Positions 1 to 9,888 are shown, counted from the first letter of the stretch. The stretch is 64,000 nucleotides of DNA from an uncultured Bacteroidales bacterium (GCA_902774185.1 CACYHE010000003.1:121191-185190); one strand, 5' to 3'. The notes: generated from the letters alone by a model not told the origin. Numbers and translations: made by a program.

Positions 1-960
1 CACTGGAGTGAGATCGGTCATTTCCGAACAGCGGATGCCGAGCAAGGAGCGTTCTCGTTTATCTACATGACGGACAGTCATATTCAAAATAAGGAATACG
101 TGGACGCTGCGCGCTTGTGCGCGGAGGCGGTCGCGCGTTATGAAAAGAATGCCCGTTTCTGTGTGTTCCCCGGTGATTTTGTGGATACCGGAACGGAGAA
201 CAACAGCGAATGGGAATGGGAACGGTGGTTCGAGGAGGCTTTGAAACCGGTGATTATGCAGATGCCGATTGTGCCGACGGACGGTAACCATGACGACTCG
301 CCGCTACTGAACTACAGTTATCATTTTAATACGGATACGACTTTTAATGCCGAGACGAGTATCCGTCCGCAATTCGCCGGAATCAATTATAGTTTTGTTT
401 ACGGAGACATGCAGTTGGTTGCTTTTTCGATGCAGGACTGGTGGCGCGGGGAGTATGACATGCAGACGAAGAAGTCGGAGTACCTGGAGCGAGATTTAGG
501 CGGGTGGTTCAGAAGGCAGGTAGCGAAAGCACCGGATGCCCGGTGGCGTGTAGGATTGGTGCATAAGAACCTGTTCTCCGGTTCGGATCATCAGCGAGAC
601 AAAGAGACGCCTTTGCTGCGCGCCGCGATGCTGCCGGTAATGAAGGAATGTAAGATGAACCTGGTGCTGCAGGGACATGACCACTGTTACGAAGTAATCG
701 GTCCGGTGGACAGTACGTTGTATTTCATCGGTGCAACCTGTGGTGCCAAACGTTATGCGCCGTTGACGCGCGAAGAGATGGACGCCAGTAAACATATCCA
801 TCGGGTGGAGAACTATTTTGATTTGTTCCAGCAACCCTTTGCGCAACCCGGTGCACCGAGTTACACCCGTGTGACGGTGAAGAAAGACGCCTTGGTGCTG
901 GAGACATTCAAGGTGCTGGAAAACGGAAGGATTAAATTGTTTAATACGATATCGTTATGA
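1..960 (+). CDS. Secreted calcineurin-like phosphoesterase, 5' end cut by window
   Basis: The reading frame is open from base 1, and the first residues (HWSEIGHFRT) match the end of the purple-acid-phosphatase-like N-terminal domain of the next two genes, so the start lies outside the window. The metallophosphoesterase domain follows with all ligand motifs: TDSH, PGDFVD, GNHDD, an HKNLFSGSDH histidine and GHDH. The family hydrolyses phosphoesters with two metal ions; the substrate is unknown. The stop codon overlaps the next ATG (ATGA), so the genes are co-translated. Unlike its two paralogues it stops directly after the domain (FNTISL) and lacks the shared C-terminal tail. Confidence 0.9.
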   Translation, partial: HWSEIGHFRTADAEQGAFSFIYMTDSHIQNKEYVDAARLCAEAVARYEKNARFCVFPGDFVDTGTENNSEWEWERWFEEALKPVIMQMPIVPTDGNHDDSPLLNYSYHFNTDTTFNAETSIRPQFAGINYSFVYGDMQLVAFSMQDWWRGEYDMQTKKSEYLERDLGGWFRRQVAKAPDARWRVGLVHKNLFSGSDHQRDKETPLLRAAMLPVMKECKMNLVLQGHDHCYEVIGPVDSTLYFIGATCGAKRYAPLTREEMDASKHIHRVENYFDLFQQPFAQPGAPSYTRVTVKKDALVLETFKVLENGRIKLFNTISL

Positions 961-2768
961 AGAAGATTTACGTTTTACTGTTGGCGTGTTGCATGGTGAT
1001 GAGCCTATATGCTACCCCCTTAGAGTTGGATCCGGAAGAGGTGTTGGCAGACACGATGTATGCTCGTGAAGACCACACGATGCCTTCCTACATTGCTTTT
1101 TTAGTAGCGAAACGCGCTGCGGTAGCTGATCCTACGCAAGCTAATCTGCAAGCATTGGTGGATAAAGTAGCCGCATTGCGTCCGAAAGAAGACCCCTATA
1201 ACATGGTAGCCACCATCAACGGCGATCCGAAGACGAGAATGGGTTTCTGCTGGTTTACCAATGACGGTGTGTTGGATGGCGAAGTGCAGTTGGTTGCGAA
1301 AGAGAATGCAGAAGAGTCTGATTTTGAGACCGATGCTATCACTTTTGCTGCCACACCGACTCAAACTAAAAAAATATGCTATACCGGTATCGCTTCCTAT
1401 ATCGTCACTGCAACGGGTCTTCCTGTCAAAGAGAAACTTCGTTATATCAGTCATAAAGCATTGGCTGAGGACTTGATGCCGGGTACGGCTTATAGTTGGC
1501 GTGTCGGTTATGAAGGGCACTGGAGTCCGATTGCGCATTTCCGCACGGAAGATGAGCATCAAGGGGAGTTTTCGTTCCTATACATGACGGACAGCCATTT
1601 GATGAATCCGACCTATATCAATGATGCTCGCCGTTGTGCCATCGCGGCAGTGAACACCGTGCCGGACGCCAAGTTCTGTGTGTTCCCCGGTGATTTTGTG
1701 GAGGATGGTGCGGCACTGAACAGCGAATGGGAATGGGAGCGTTGGTTTGAGGAATCGCTGGAACCGGTGATCAAGAAGATGCCGATTGTGCCGACGGACG
1801 GAAATCATGACGACAGTCAGAACCTTAACTATACTTACCACTTCAATACCGATAACACGTTTAAGGAAGTGTATAAGAAACCGCAGTTCGACGGCATCAT
1901 CTATAGTTTCGTTTATGGCGATGCGTTGTTCCTAGTGTTCTCGATGCAGGATTATTGGCGTGATAACTATACCATCAACGGCTGGAGTTCCACCTCGACC
2001 TATTTGGACGGTCATCTCGGTCCTTGGTTCCGCTCACAGGTAATCGCTAATCCGGATACGAAGTACCGTATCTCGTTGGCGCACTTTAATCTCTTCTCGG
2101 GATCGGATCACTCTACCGATGTAGCGCCTCCTATGTTCCGCGCATGTATGTTACCGGTTTTCAAAGACTGTGAGATTGATGTGGCGCTGCAAGGTCACGA
2201 CCATACGTATGAGGTGATCGGTCCGGTAAATCCGGATGACTGTACGCCAATCTTGGATGCTATCAGTGACCGAGAGATTGTAGAAATAGACAATAACAAA
2301 AACCGCACGGGCTATAAGGGAGGTACATATCGCACGGATGATGGTACGTTCTATTTTATCGGCGCAACCTGTGGTCATAAGCGTTACTATCCGCATAGTC
2401 GTGAACGCATGGAAAGTGAGTACACGGAGGATCCGAACACTTTAAGAGACGACAAGCATCATAATGTAAAGAATTATTTTGATTTGTTCACCGGTATGTT
2501 CGGTCAGCCGGAAGCACCTTCGTTCACCAAGGTTACCGTGAAGGAGGACTGCTTGGAGTTCAATTCCTACACGGCGCATAGCGACGGAACGGCTACACTC
2601 TTCAATACGATGCGTGTTGTTCGTACCAAGGAGCACTCCGTGCCGCAAGGTTTAGAGACGCCGGAAGTGATAGTTAACAGGAATAAGTTCATTGAGAACG
2701 GTATGCTGTTCATTCGCAAAAACGGTCACACTTACAATGCGATGGGACAAGTGGTAAGTGATAGATAA
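957..2768 (+). CDS. Secreted calcineurin-like phosphoesterase with C-terminal tail
   Basis: 603 residues. A Sec signal peptide (about 1-19, no lipobox) is followed by a helical spacer, a purple-acid-phosphatase-like beta domain (about 70-200) and a metallophosphoesterase domain (about 205-560). Visible ligands are D212/H214 (TDSH), D246 (PGDF), N283/H284 (GNHDD) and H414/H416 (GHDH). The last 27 residues carry the tail found on eleven other proteins here (KFIENG, then YNAMG, then VV). It is probably an exported phosphatase or phosphodiesterase; substrate not predictable. It overlaps the upstream paralogue by 4 bases and precedes a third, forming a tandem family that arose by duplication. Confidence 0.9.
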   Translation: MKKIYVLLLACCMVMSLYATPLELDPEEVLADTMYAREDHTMPSYIAFLVAKRAAVADPTQANLQALVDKVAALRPKEDPYNMVATINGDPKTRMGFCWFTNDGVLDGEVQLVAKENAEESDFETDAITFAATPTQTKKICYTGIASYIVTATGLPVKEKLRYISHKALAEDLMPGTAYSWRVGYEGHWSPIAHFRTEDEHQGEFSFLYMTDSHLMNPTYINDARRCAIAAVNTVPDAKFCVFPGDFVEDGAALNSEWEWERWFEESLEPVIKKMPIVPTDGNHDDSQNLNYTYHFNTDNTFKEVYKKPQFDGIIYSFVYGDALFLVFSMQDYWRDNYTINGWSSTSTYLDGHLGPWFRSQVIANPDTKYRISLAHFNLFSGSDHSTDVAPPMFRACMLPVFKDCEIDVALQGHDHTYEVIGPVNPDDCTPILDAISDREIVEIDNNKNRTGYKGGTYRTDDGTFYFIGATCGHKRYYPHSRERMESEYTEDPNTLRDDKHHNVKNYFDLFTGMFGQPEAPSFTKVTVKEDCLEFNSYTAHSDGTATLFNTMRVVRTKEHSVPQGLETPEVIVNRNKFIENGMLFIRKNGHTYNAMGQVVSDR

Positions 2769-2813
2769 AAGAGGAAAGACAAAAGACATATGATAATTTT
2801 AAATTTTTAAACC

Positions 2814-5800
2814 ATGAAACGATTTTTACTATTTTTGACGCTTAGTACAGCGGTGCTGTGCGCGTCAGCAAGTAACAGGTACATTTCTCCGACGGGTAAT
2901 GACGGAGACGGTAAGTCATGGGCGAATGCCAAGACAACGATTGGTGCTGCCAAATGGGATGTAGGCGTCGGTGACACTATGTTTATTGCCGAAGGAGTGT
3001 ACAATGAACAAATCCCCGTGCAAGACGGTGCTACGTATCTCGGTGGTTACAATGCGGAGACGGGAGAGCGTGATATTGAGCAATATCAGACTATTATAGA
3101 TGGTACGGATATTGACAATTATCTTATCGTCAGATATCTGGGAGATGGAGAATCTTATCCTACCCATCCAAGTTTGATTGAAGGTTTTACACTGCAAAAC
3201 CTTGTTAATTCGAAATGGGGAGGCGGTGCAATCTTCCTTCGCGGTAATATGACGGTAAGTCGCTGCCAATTTATCAATTGCAAGGGAACGAATGACGATG
3301 CCGGTGCTGGAGCCATTTTTATTGAGAAGGACGTTGCTCCCCAGCCACCTCATGTCATCGATTGTGTTTTTGAATTATGCGAGGGTCTCAAAGCCGCCGC
3401 TATCTACAACAATGGTCCCGGTATCATCGAGAATTGTATTTTCCGCGGATGTTCGGGAACAAGGGCTGTGCTTCGTAATTACAATGCGGAAGGACAAGTT
3501 CGCAATTGTGTGATTTACAACAATGCTATCACCGGCAGTTCAAGCAAGGTTCTTGAGAATAACGGAACTGCCATCAATATGACGATTTGCAACAACTATT
3601 CTGACGAATATGCAAGTTACACAGGTGGGTCTGCCAAAATGTACAACTGCGTCATGTGGGGTAACCAATCGGCTTCCGGATTTGCAAGTGAACCGAACTA
3701 TATCTCCAGTTCCAGTACTTCCGGCTACAATGTAGCAGACCATGGATCCTCTTCTTCCAAATTCATATCTGTTTCTTTGGCAGCGGATAACAATGCTGCA
3801 ACAGGTCCGAACTTTCGTAACCCGACAGGTTTTGTGGGTGTTCCGAAGACGGATGTAGAGATAGAAGCAATGCGTAACGCGGACTTCTCGCTGACGGATG
3901 CTTCGACGGCGTTGTTGGACAAGGGAGATGCTACGGTAGCTCCGGCTACAGACGTTGACGGAGTGGTTCGTCCTAAAGGTAATGGTATTGATATCGGAGC
4001 CTATGAGTTTGATCCGAATGCAGAGGTTATTGCTGTGACGGGTGTAAGTATTGTACCGACATCAATAGAGATTATTGAAGGTCGTACGGGTACGTTGATG
4101 GCGCAAGTAGAGCCTTCTAATGCAAACAACAAACGTGTCACTTGGTCGATTGACAACGAGGCCATCGCTACGATTAAGAATGGAGTGGTAACCGGTGTGA
4201 AGGAAGGTACGACAACGGCGCGCGTGAAGACGCAAGACGGTGAATATACCGCTGCAGCTACGGTAATTATTACGCCGAGACCGCCTGTAAAATATCCTCA
4301 AGAGGTGCTGGACGCTGAGGCTACCTATAAGATTGAGGATTATACGATTCCGAGTTTCATCCCGTTCCTGGTAGCTAAACAAGAGGCGAAGATCGATAGT
4401 GCGAGTCCGGATGTAACACCGGAGATGATTGAATCGATTGCCGGTAAGTTGGAGGTGATGAATGCGGCTATTAAGAAGTTGCAACCGAAAGAGATGCCGT
4501 ATAATCAGATTGCCACGGTGTATGGAGACCCGGCAACGCATATGGGTTTCTGCTGGTTCACGAACGGCGGTATCAAGGAAGGTAAGGTGCAGTTGATTGC
4601 GAAAGCCGATGCTACAGTCGAGGATTTTGAGACCTGTGATTGCCTCATTATGCTGAATGCCCAAACAACCGATGCTACGCTGCACTATACTCCGATTCAG
4701 GCTAGTGAGAGTCCGAAGTACGATATCTGTACGGCAGCCGGTTTACCGCGTAATACGAAGTTCAAATATGTAAGTCACAAAGCGCAGGCTACGGAACTGA
4801 CACCCGGTACGACATATAGTTGGCGTGTCGGTTATGACGGAAACTGGAGTGAGATAGCACAGTTCGTTACTAAAGATGAGAACCAAGGTGATTTCTCGTT
4901 CGTTTATATGACCGATAGTCATATTCAGGATGCGGAATATATCGAGCAGGCTCGTCAATGTGCCGAAGCGGTGGTTAAGAATGAGAAGGATGTGAAGTTC
5001 TGTATTTTCCCGGGTGATTTCGTAGATACGGGTGGTGAGACTAACTCGGAGTGGCAATGGGAGCGCTGGTTCGAAGGCTCGATGCGTCCGATGCTGAATG
5101 CGATGACAGTTGTGCCGACCGATGGTAACCATGACGACAGTCCGAGTCTTAACTACGATTATCACTTCAACACCGATTGGGGTTTTGCGAATGCAGCCGA
5201 GACCAAGCCGCAATTCAAGGGTATCACCTATAGCTTCGTTTATGGCGACGTGCTGTTCCTTGTTTATTCGCTGCAAGACTGGTGGCGAGCAAGTGGCAGT
5301 AGTGACAAACAGATGGTTTCATCGTATTTGAGTAAGGATGTACGAAATTGGTTCTTGGATCAAGTGGCGAAATATCCGAATACCAAATACCGCGTAACGC
5401 TGTCACACAAGAATGTGTTCTCCGGTGCCGGTCACCATACGGACGATGAGTGTCCGCTTATCCGTGAGTTGATGTTACCGATTTTGAAAGAATGTGAGAT
5501 TGACTTGGCTATCCAAGGTCACGACCACTGCTATGAGGTGATGGGACCGGTTAATCCGGATACCCGTATGGTCATCGAGAACGCTATTGAGAATGTAGAG
5601 CGTGTTGCTCCGGAAGAGACCTCCAGATGGGGACGCAAGGAGAACAAGACCGGTTTGGAAGGCGGTACGTTTACAACGAATGACGGTACACTCTATTTCA
5701 TCGGCGCCACCTGCGGTCGTAAGCGTTATGAGCCGTATAACCGCGCCACGATGGAGGAAGAATATACCACCGATCCGAGTATCTTGTTTGACTACAAGCA

Positions 5801-6116
5801 TCATAATGTGAAGGACTTGTTTGATCTGTTTACTTCTAAGTTCGGTCAACCCGGTAGTCCGTCGTACACTCGCTTCAATGTAACGGGCGAAGGTATCGAG
5901 ATGGTTACCTACAAGACGGATGAAGCGGGCAATAAGGAGGTTTACAATACGATTCATGTGAAACGTACCAAACCGCATACCGTTCCGCAAGGATTGGAAG
6001 ATGTGAATGTAGAGATGAACGTGCGCGATGGTGAGAAATTCATCCGGAATGGACAGTTGTTTATCAAGAAAGATGGTAAGATTTATAACGTTATTGGGCA
6101 GAAAGTTGCCCAATAA
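2814..6116 (+). CDS. Secreted beta-helix / Ig-like / metallophosphoesterase fusion
   Basis: 1100 residues. A signal peptide (1-19) is followed by a right-handed parallel beta-helix with repeated N/C-rich turns (about 20-395), a bacterial Ig-like group 2 domain (about 405-490; VTGVSIVPTS to the GVVTGVKEGT turn), the purple-acid-phosphatase-like domain (about 500-690), and a metallophosphoesterase (about 695-1020) with D701/H703, GDF, GNHDD and GHDH at 902-905. The shared C-terminal tail ends the protein. The second half is paralogous to the two genes before it, so this looks like a phosphoesterase that gained an adhesion or glycan-binding front half. Probably surface-exposed or secreted; substrate unknown. 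Confidence 0.9.
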   Translation: MKRFLLFLTLSTAVLCASASNRYISPTGNDGDGKSWANAKTTIGAAKWDVGVGDTMFIAEGVYNEQIPVQDGATYLGGYNAETGERDIEQYQTIIDGTDIDNYLIVRYLGDGESYPTHPSLIEGFTLQNLVNSKWGGGAIFLRGNMTVSRCQFINCKGTNDDAGAGAIFIEKDVAPQPPHVIDCVFELCEGLKAAAIYNNGPGIIENCIFRGCSGTRAVLRNYNAEGQVRNCVIYNNAITGSSSKVLENNGTAINMTICNNYSDEYASYTGGSAKMYNCVMWGNQSASGFASEPNYISSSSTSGYNVADHGSSSSKFISVSLAADNNAATGPNFRNPTGFVGVPKTDVEIEAMRNADFSLTDASTALLDKGDATVAPATDVDGVVRPKGNGIDIGAYEFDPNAEVIAVTGVSIVPTSIEIIEGRTGTLMAQVEPSNANNKRVTWSIDNEAIATIKNGVVTGVKEGTTTARVKTQDGEYTAAATVIITPRPPVKYPQEVLDAEATYKIEDYTIPSFIPFLVAKQEAKIDSASPDVTPEMIESIAGKLEVMNAAIKKLQPKEMPYNQIATVYGDPATHMGFCWFTNGGIKEGKVQLIAKADATVEDFETCDCLIMLNAQTTDATLHYTPIQASESPKYDICTAAGLPRNTKFKYVSHKAQATELTPGTTYSWRVGYDGNWSEIAQFVTKDENQGDFSFVYMTDSHIQDAEYIEQARQCAEAVVKNEKDVKFCIFPGDFVDTGGETNSEWQWERWFEGSMRPMLNAMTVVPTDGNHDDSPSLNYDYHFNTDWGFANAAETKPQFKGITYSFVYGDVLFLVYSLQDWWRASGSSDKQMVSSYLSKDVRNWFLDQVAKYPNTKYRVTLSHKNVFSGAGHHTDDECPLIRELMLPILKECEIDLAIQGHDHCYEVMGPVNPDTRMVIENAIENVERVAPEETSRWGRKENKTGLEGGTFTTNDGTLYFIGATCGRKRYEPYNRATMEEEYTTDPSILFDYKHHNVKDLFDLFTSKFGQPGSPSYTRFNVTGEGIEMVTYKTDEAGNKEVYNTIHVKRTKPHTVPQGLEDVNVEMNVRDGEKFIRNGQLFIKKDGKIYNVIGQKVAQ

Positions 6117-6176
6117 CGCAAATCCATAAGTTTAATCAATTAACCTTTTTTATTAACCAATTAAATTTAAATTATT

Positions 6177-7652
6177 ATGAGAAAACTATTCTCTCTCTTT
6201 GCAGCGATGCTGGTAGCATTTGTTGCAAACGCAGCGGTGATTAACATCACCAATGAAACTCCCGATGCTCTTCGTCTGGCACTCAACGGCGCTTCCGACG
6301 GAGATGAAATCGTTATGGCTGCCGGTACGTACGTAGAGTCCAACGGCGACTACATCGCTTTTGATGACAAAGCAGTAACCGTAAAGGCTGCTGAAGGTGC
6401 CGAGGTTATTATCCAACCCCAAGTGCCTATTACCGTTTCTAATGGCGGTCATGCCATCTTCGAAAACGTTAAAATCGATGCTTCCCGTTTGACTGAATTG
6501 GCAGATTGGTATGAGCACCTTCTTTATGTTAATGATGCTAATCCTAACGGATGTACATTCCGTGGCTGCGAGCTCTATGGTTTTAATCTCAACAAGTCGA
6601 TGTTCTACTGCAACAATACCAATAAGGTGGCAGCGATGAAATTTGAGAACTGCTACTTCCATGATATTATGAAGAGCATTATCTTTGTTGAGAACACTGA
6701 AGGTAAGCCGATGGTAAGTGTTAAAAACTGTACTTTCGCTAATATCTCTACCAATACGGAGAGTTACTGGGCAGGTGTTATTGATGTTCGCGCTACTGAA
6801 GCTACCCTGACCGTTGACCATTGTACGTTCTACAATGTAATCCCGATGAACACGGATTACTCTTGTGTTTCGAAAATTACGCTCGCTAAAGGTACTGCTT
6901 CCAACTGTATCTTTATGCTCCCGACCGCACAGGATGGTATCCGTGCTATGCGTGGTGTAACCGCTACCAACTGTATTACCTTCAATTACCTGAAGGATAA
7001 CGGTACCGGTATCCATTCTTCTGTTACCCAGAACAACTGCGTTCAAGTGGATCCTGCTTTCGTAGATCCGGACAACGGTAACTTCACCTTAAGTGAGGGT
7101 TCTCCTGCTCTGACGATGAATGACGGTGAGCCGATCGGTGACCCGCGTTGGGTACCCTCAGTGGAGCCTGTTGAGCCGCTCATGAAGACTATCTATTGCA
7201 AGATGGCTCAAGACTGGTGGAAGGCTGATGGCGCAGCTGTGGGAATCTATGCTTGGGGCGATAACAGCGCACAGTTGGCTGCATATCCAGGCGTACGTAT
7301 GGCTCCGGTTGAGGGCGAAACGGATATCTGGTCAATCGAACTCGACATCAACACCTATCATATGTGTATCTTCACCCGCGTAAACGGCGAAGGTGACGTT
7401 GCTGACTGGGGTGCAAAGACAGCTGACCTCACGATCCCGACCGATGACAACGATATGTTCACGATTACCTCTGAGGCTGCTGTTTGGGGCGACCCGGGTT
7501 GCGCAGGTATATGGTCTAAATACGGCGAAGGTCCGGAAGGCATTATTAATACGAATGCTGCGGTTAAGACCGTGAAGATTATTGAGAACGGACAAGTCGT
7601 GATCATCAAGAACGGTGTACGTTACAATGTATTGGGTACGGTGATCCGTTAA
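6177..7652 (+). CDS. Secreted beta-helix protein with possible carbohydrate-binding module
   Basis: 491 residues with a signal peptide (1-19). Residues about 20-320 form a parallel beta-helix of the DUF4957/DUF5123 type: an amphitrophic repeat of short strands with turns such as FENCYFHD and VKNCTFAN. Residues about 335-460 are a separate aromatic-rich beta domain (CKMAQDWWKADG, GIYAWGD, YPGVRMAP) resembling starch-binding modules such as CBM26; that assignment is tentative. The shared tail (KIIENG, YNVLG, VIR) ends the protein. No catalytic motif was recognised. It follows the phosphoesterases by 60 bases and ends at a clear terminator, so it may be the last gene of their unit. Confidence 0.75.
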   Translation: MRKLFSLFAAMLVAFVANAAVINITNETPDALRLALNGASDGDEIVMAAGTYVESNGDYIAFDDKAVTVKAAEGAEVIIQPQVPITVSNGGHAIFENVKIDASRLTELADWYEHLLYVNDANPNGCTFRGCELYGFNLNKSMFYCNNTNKVAAMKFENCYFHDIMKSIIFVENTEGKPMVSVKNCTFANISTNTESYWAGVIDVRATEATLTVDHCTFYNVIPMNTDYSCVSKITLAKGTASNCIFMLPTAQDGIRAMRGVTATNCITFNYLKDNGTGIHSSVTQNNCVQVDPAFVDPDNGNFTLSEGSPALTMNDGEPIGDPRWVPSVEPVEPLMKTIYCKMAQDWWKADGAAVGIYAWGDNSAQLAAYPGVRMAPVEGETDIWSIELDINTYHMCIFTRVNGEGDVADWGAKTADLTIPTDDNDMFTITSEAAVWGDPGCAGIWSKYGEGPEGIINTNAAVKTVKIIENGQVVIIKNGVRYNVLGTVIR

Positions 7653-7671
7653 ACCATACGGACATAAGAAA

Positions 7672-7699
7672 AACAGCTCACTTCGGTGGGCTGTTTTTT
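7672..7699 (+). terminator. Intrinsic terminator after the beta-helix gene
   Basis: A 10-bp stem (AACAGCTCAC with GTGGGCTGTT, one T-G wobble) closes a TTCG tetraloop and is followed by seven T. It lies 20 bases after the stop and separates this unit from the convergent deoR-type gene. Confidence 0.85.
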
Positions 7700-7747
7700 T
7701 GTTGTACCATACGTTTTCAACCGTCAATACCTTACTGATTCAAACAC

Positions 7748-8524
7748 TCACGCTACTCGTACCTCTACTCCCGCAGCCTTTAGTTTGCCGGTCATACCGG
7801 TGGGAATAGCGTTATCTGTGATAATATAATCTAACTCGTTGGCATTTGCTACATGCACAAAACTGCGTTTATTGAATTTCGACGAATCGAAGACGGCTAT
7901 CACTTTTCCTGCCTGCTGGATCATGATTTGGTTCAGCAAGGCTTCCTCCATACTCGGTGTGGAGACACCATTCTCAATCGAGAAGGAATCGACGCCGAGG
8001 AATAACTTGTATCCGCTGAAATTACGGAGTACCGAAAGCGCCAAGGGCCCTACCATCGAAAGACTGTTCACCCGTACGTTTCCGCCCAAGAGCACCACAT
8101 CGAAACGCTTGTAGTTCATCAACTCCGTTGCGATATTCATTGCATTGGTCAGGATGCGCAGATGTTGGAATTTGCCCAGATGACGCGCCACTTCCAGCGT
8201 CGTGGAACCGGAGTCCAACATGATAAAGTCCCCGTCTTTAATCAGTTTGACCGCTTCTTCTCCGATACGTTGTTTCTCCCGAATGTTAAACATTCGTTTC
8301 TTCTCTACGGCGGTCTCTTCATTCGTATTCTCGATGGGTTTGCGCATCGCCCCTCCCCGAGTGCGGAGAAGGAGATGACGGTTTTGAAGAATCGTCAGAT
8401 CCTTTCGAATCGTAACTTCCGAAATACCTGTTTCGCGACTGATTTCAGTCACTTGTACTTCTTCTTTCTGCTCTAACAGACGTAGAATCAGCGCTCTGCG
8501 CTCTTTTGCGGATGAACTGTTCAT
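7748..8524 (-). CDS. DeoR/GlpR-family transcriptional regulator
   Basis: 258 residues. The N-terminal DeoR helix-turn-helix (about 6-58; VTEISRETGISEVTIRKDL) is followed by a DeoRC sugar-phosphate sensor domain (about 75-235) with the family motifs DSGSTTLEVARHL, LTNA and GxD. DeoR-type proteins usually repress sugar catabolism genes and are released by a phosphorylated sugar. The gene is divergent from the amidohydrolase/alpha-galactosidase/SusCD locus and shares a 263-base intergenic region with it, so it is the likely local regulator. The effector cannot be read from the sequence. Confidence 0.9.
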   Translation of the reverse strand: MNSSSAKERRALILRLLEQKEEVQVTEISRETGISEVTIRKDLTILQNRHLLLRTRGGAMRKPIENTNEETAVEKKRMFNIREKQRIGEEAVKLIKDGDFIMLDSGSTTLEVARHLGKFQHLRILTNAMNIATELMNYKRFDVVLLGGNVRVNSLSMVGPLALSVLRNFSGYKLFLGVDSFSIENGVSTPSMEEALLNQIMIQQAGKVIAVFDSSKFNKRSFVHVANANELDYIITDNAIPTGMTGKLKAAGVEVRVA

Positions 8525-8533
8525 GATATTATT

Positions 8534-8566
8534 GACGATTGGACGATTTACGATTGGACGATTCCG
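8534..8566. repeat. Degenerate tandem repeat (ACGATTGG units)
   Basis: Units like TGACGATTGGACGATT occur twice in 33 bases just upstream of the deoR-type start, inside its leader. Same word family as other short repeats in this window. Confidence 0.7.
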
Positions 8567-8570
8567 GCTG

Positions 8571-8602
8571 CAAAATTACAACAAATTTTCGAAATATGCA
8601 AA
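8571..8602 (-). promoter_or_regulatory. Bacteroidetes promoter for the deoR-type gene
   Basis: On the minus strand TTTG (plus 8599-8602), 20 nt, then TAATTTTG (plus 8571-8578). Matches the -33/-7 consensus of Bacteroidetes sigma-70. Confidence 0.75.
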
Positions 8603-8726
8603 TAAAAAGTTTCGGTTTTGTTTTTCGAAACATTACGAAAGTACAAATATATTTCATAACGTATTGATTGTGTGTAAATTGTATGTTTCGATAAAAAATT
8701 AAACTTTTTTGTGTATTATGCGATAC

Positions 8727-8757
8727 TTGCGTAATTGGGAAAAAAGCAGTAATTTTG
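8727..8757 (+). promoter_or_regulatory. Bacteroidetes promoter for the glycan locus
   Basis: TTG at 8727-8729, 20 nt, TAATTTTG at 8750-8757. It lies 30 bases upstream of the lipoprotein ATG at 8788 and rules out the longer frame that would start inside the -7 element. Divergent from the deoR-type promoter 125 bases away. Confidence 0.8.
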
Positions 8758-8787
8758 CACGCAAAATTGAATAAAAATCAACACACC

Positions 8788-9888
8788 ATGAAAAAGTTTT
8801 CTAACACACTCATCTTCCTTGCCGCATTGGCATTCGTTGCTTGTTGTAATAAATCTGCTACGGTTGAATCTCCGGCAGATAAGGTGCTGCTGAAGGATTT
8901 TAATCCGGTGGTAGTGAATAATATTCCCGTAACTCAAGTGGAGCGTGCGAAGTTCGACATCATTGATATGCATGCGCATGACTATGCAGAATCAGAGGCG
9001 GACATCGCACAATGGTGCAAGACGATGGATGAGGTCGGTGTGCTGAATACCGCCATTATGCATTGCTCTTGGATCGGTCGTCCGTTTGAGGAATATGTAG
9101 CTGCTTATGCGCCGTACAAAGATCATTTCCGCTTCTGGTGCTGTTTCGATTATACGGATATTGACAGCGAGGAAGGTATTGCGAAAGCTTGTGAGACCCT
9201 TGAGCGCTATCATAACGAATTAGGCGCTGTGGGAGTAGGTGAGTTAGGCGATAAAGGCGAAGGTGATACTTATGCGCGTCCTACGGACGGAAAGGATATC
9301 CATATTGATGACCCGCGTGTAAAACCGCTTATACAGAAGGCTGCGGAGCTTAAGATGCCGATCAGTATTCATATCGCTGAGCCGTACTGGATGTATCTTC
9401 CGATGGATGAGACGAACGATGGTCTGGTGAACGCCGTTACTTGGCATGTGGACACTACCAACTGCTACGGATATGACAAGTTGATGGCTACTTTCGAAAA
9501 TGCCGTTCGTGAGAACCCGAATGCCATTTTCATCGCTTGCCATTATCTGAATATGAGTCACGATTGGCCGCGTTTGGGTGCATTGCTGGATAAATATCCG
9601 AATATGTATGTAGATATCTCTGCCCGTGTAGCCGAATCTGCGCATACGCCGCGCGCTACGCGTGAGTTCCTTATTAAGTATCAGGACCGTGTGCTGTTTG
9701 GTACCGACAACGGTATGGATGCGGAGATGTATCGCAATATCTTCCGTGTGCTGGAGACCAATGACGAGCATTTCTATGTTCCCGAGTACGGTTATCATTG
9801 GGCATTGAGCGGATTCAACCTGCCGGATGAGGTACTGAAGAAGCTCTATCATGATAACGCAGAACGAATCTTAACGGAATATCGATAA
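8788..9888 (+). CDS. Amidohydrolase-family (Amidohydro_2) lipoprotein
   Basis: 366 residues. The start at 8788 is chosen because the -7 element occupies 8750-8757. The signal peptide ends in a lipobox (FVAC). The mature part is a metal-dependent TIM-barrel hydrolase of the Amidohydrolase_2 type: HxH motif DMHAHD, then SIHIAEP, ACHYLNMS and the closing LFGTDNG. Such enzymes hydrolyse lactones or decarboxylate or deacylate small ring compounds; the substrate here is unknown. It is first in the unit with an alpha-galactosidase-like lipoprotein and SusCD, which suggests a role on a sugar-derived product in the periplasm or at the cell surface. Confidence 0.85.
   Translation: MKKFSNTLIFLAALAFVACCNKSATVESPADKVLLKDFNPVVVNNIPVTQVERAKFDIIDMHAHDYAESEADIAQWCKTMDEVGVLNTAIMHCSWIGRPFEEYVAAYAPYKDHFRFWCCFDYTDIDSEEGIAKACETLERYHNELGAVGVGELGDKGEGDTYARPTDGKDIHIDDPRVKPLIQKAAELKMPISIHIAEPYWMYLPMDETNDGLVNAVTWHVDTTNCYGYDKLMATFENAVRENPNAIFIACHYLNMSHDWPRLGALLDKYPNMYVDISARVAESAHTPRATREFLIKYQDRVLFGTDNGMDAEMYRNIFRVLETNDEHFYVPEYGYHWALSGFNLPDEVLKKLYHDNAERILTEYR

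Noticed and set aside
4062-6113. Long minus-strand open frames opposite the phosphoesterase fusion
   Set aside because: They are antisense to a complete domain series with no recognisable protein features.
8755-8787. Earlier start for the amidohydrolase lipoprotein
   Set aside because: It overlaps the -7 element and would spoil the lipoprotein signal peptide.
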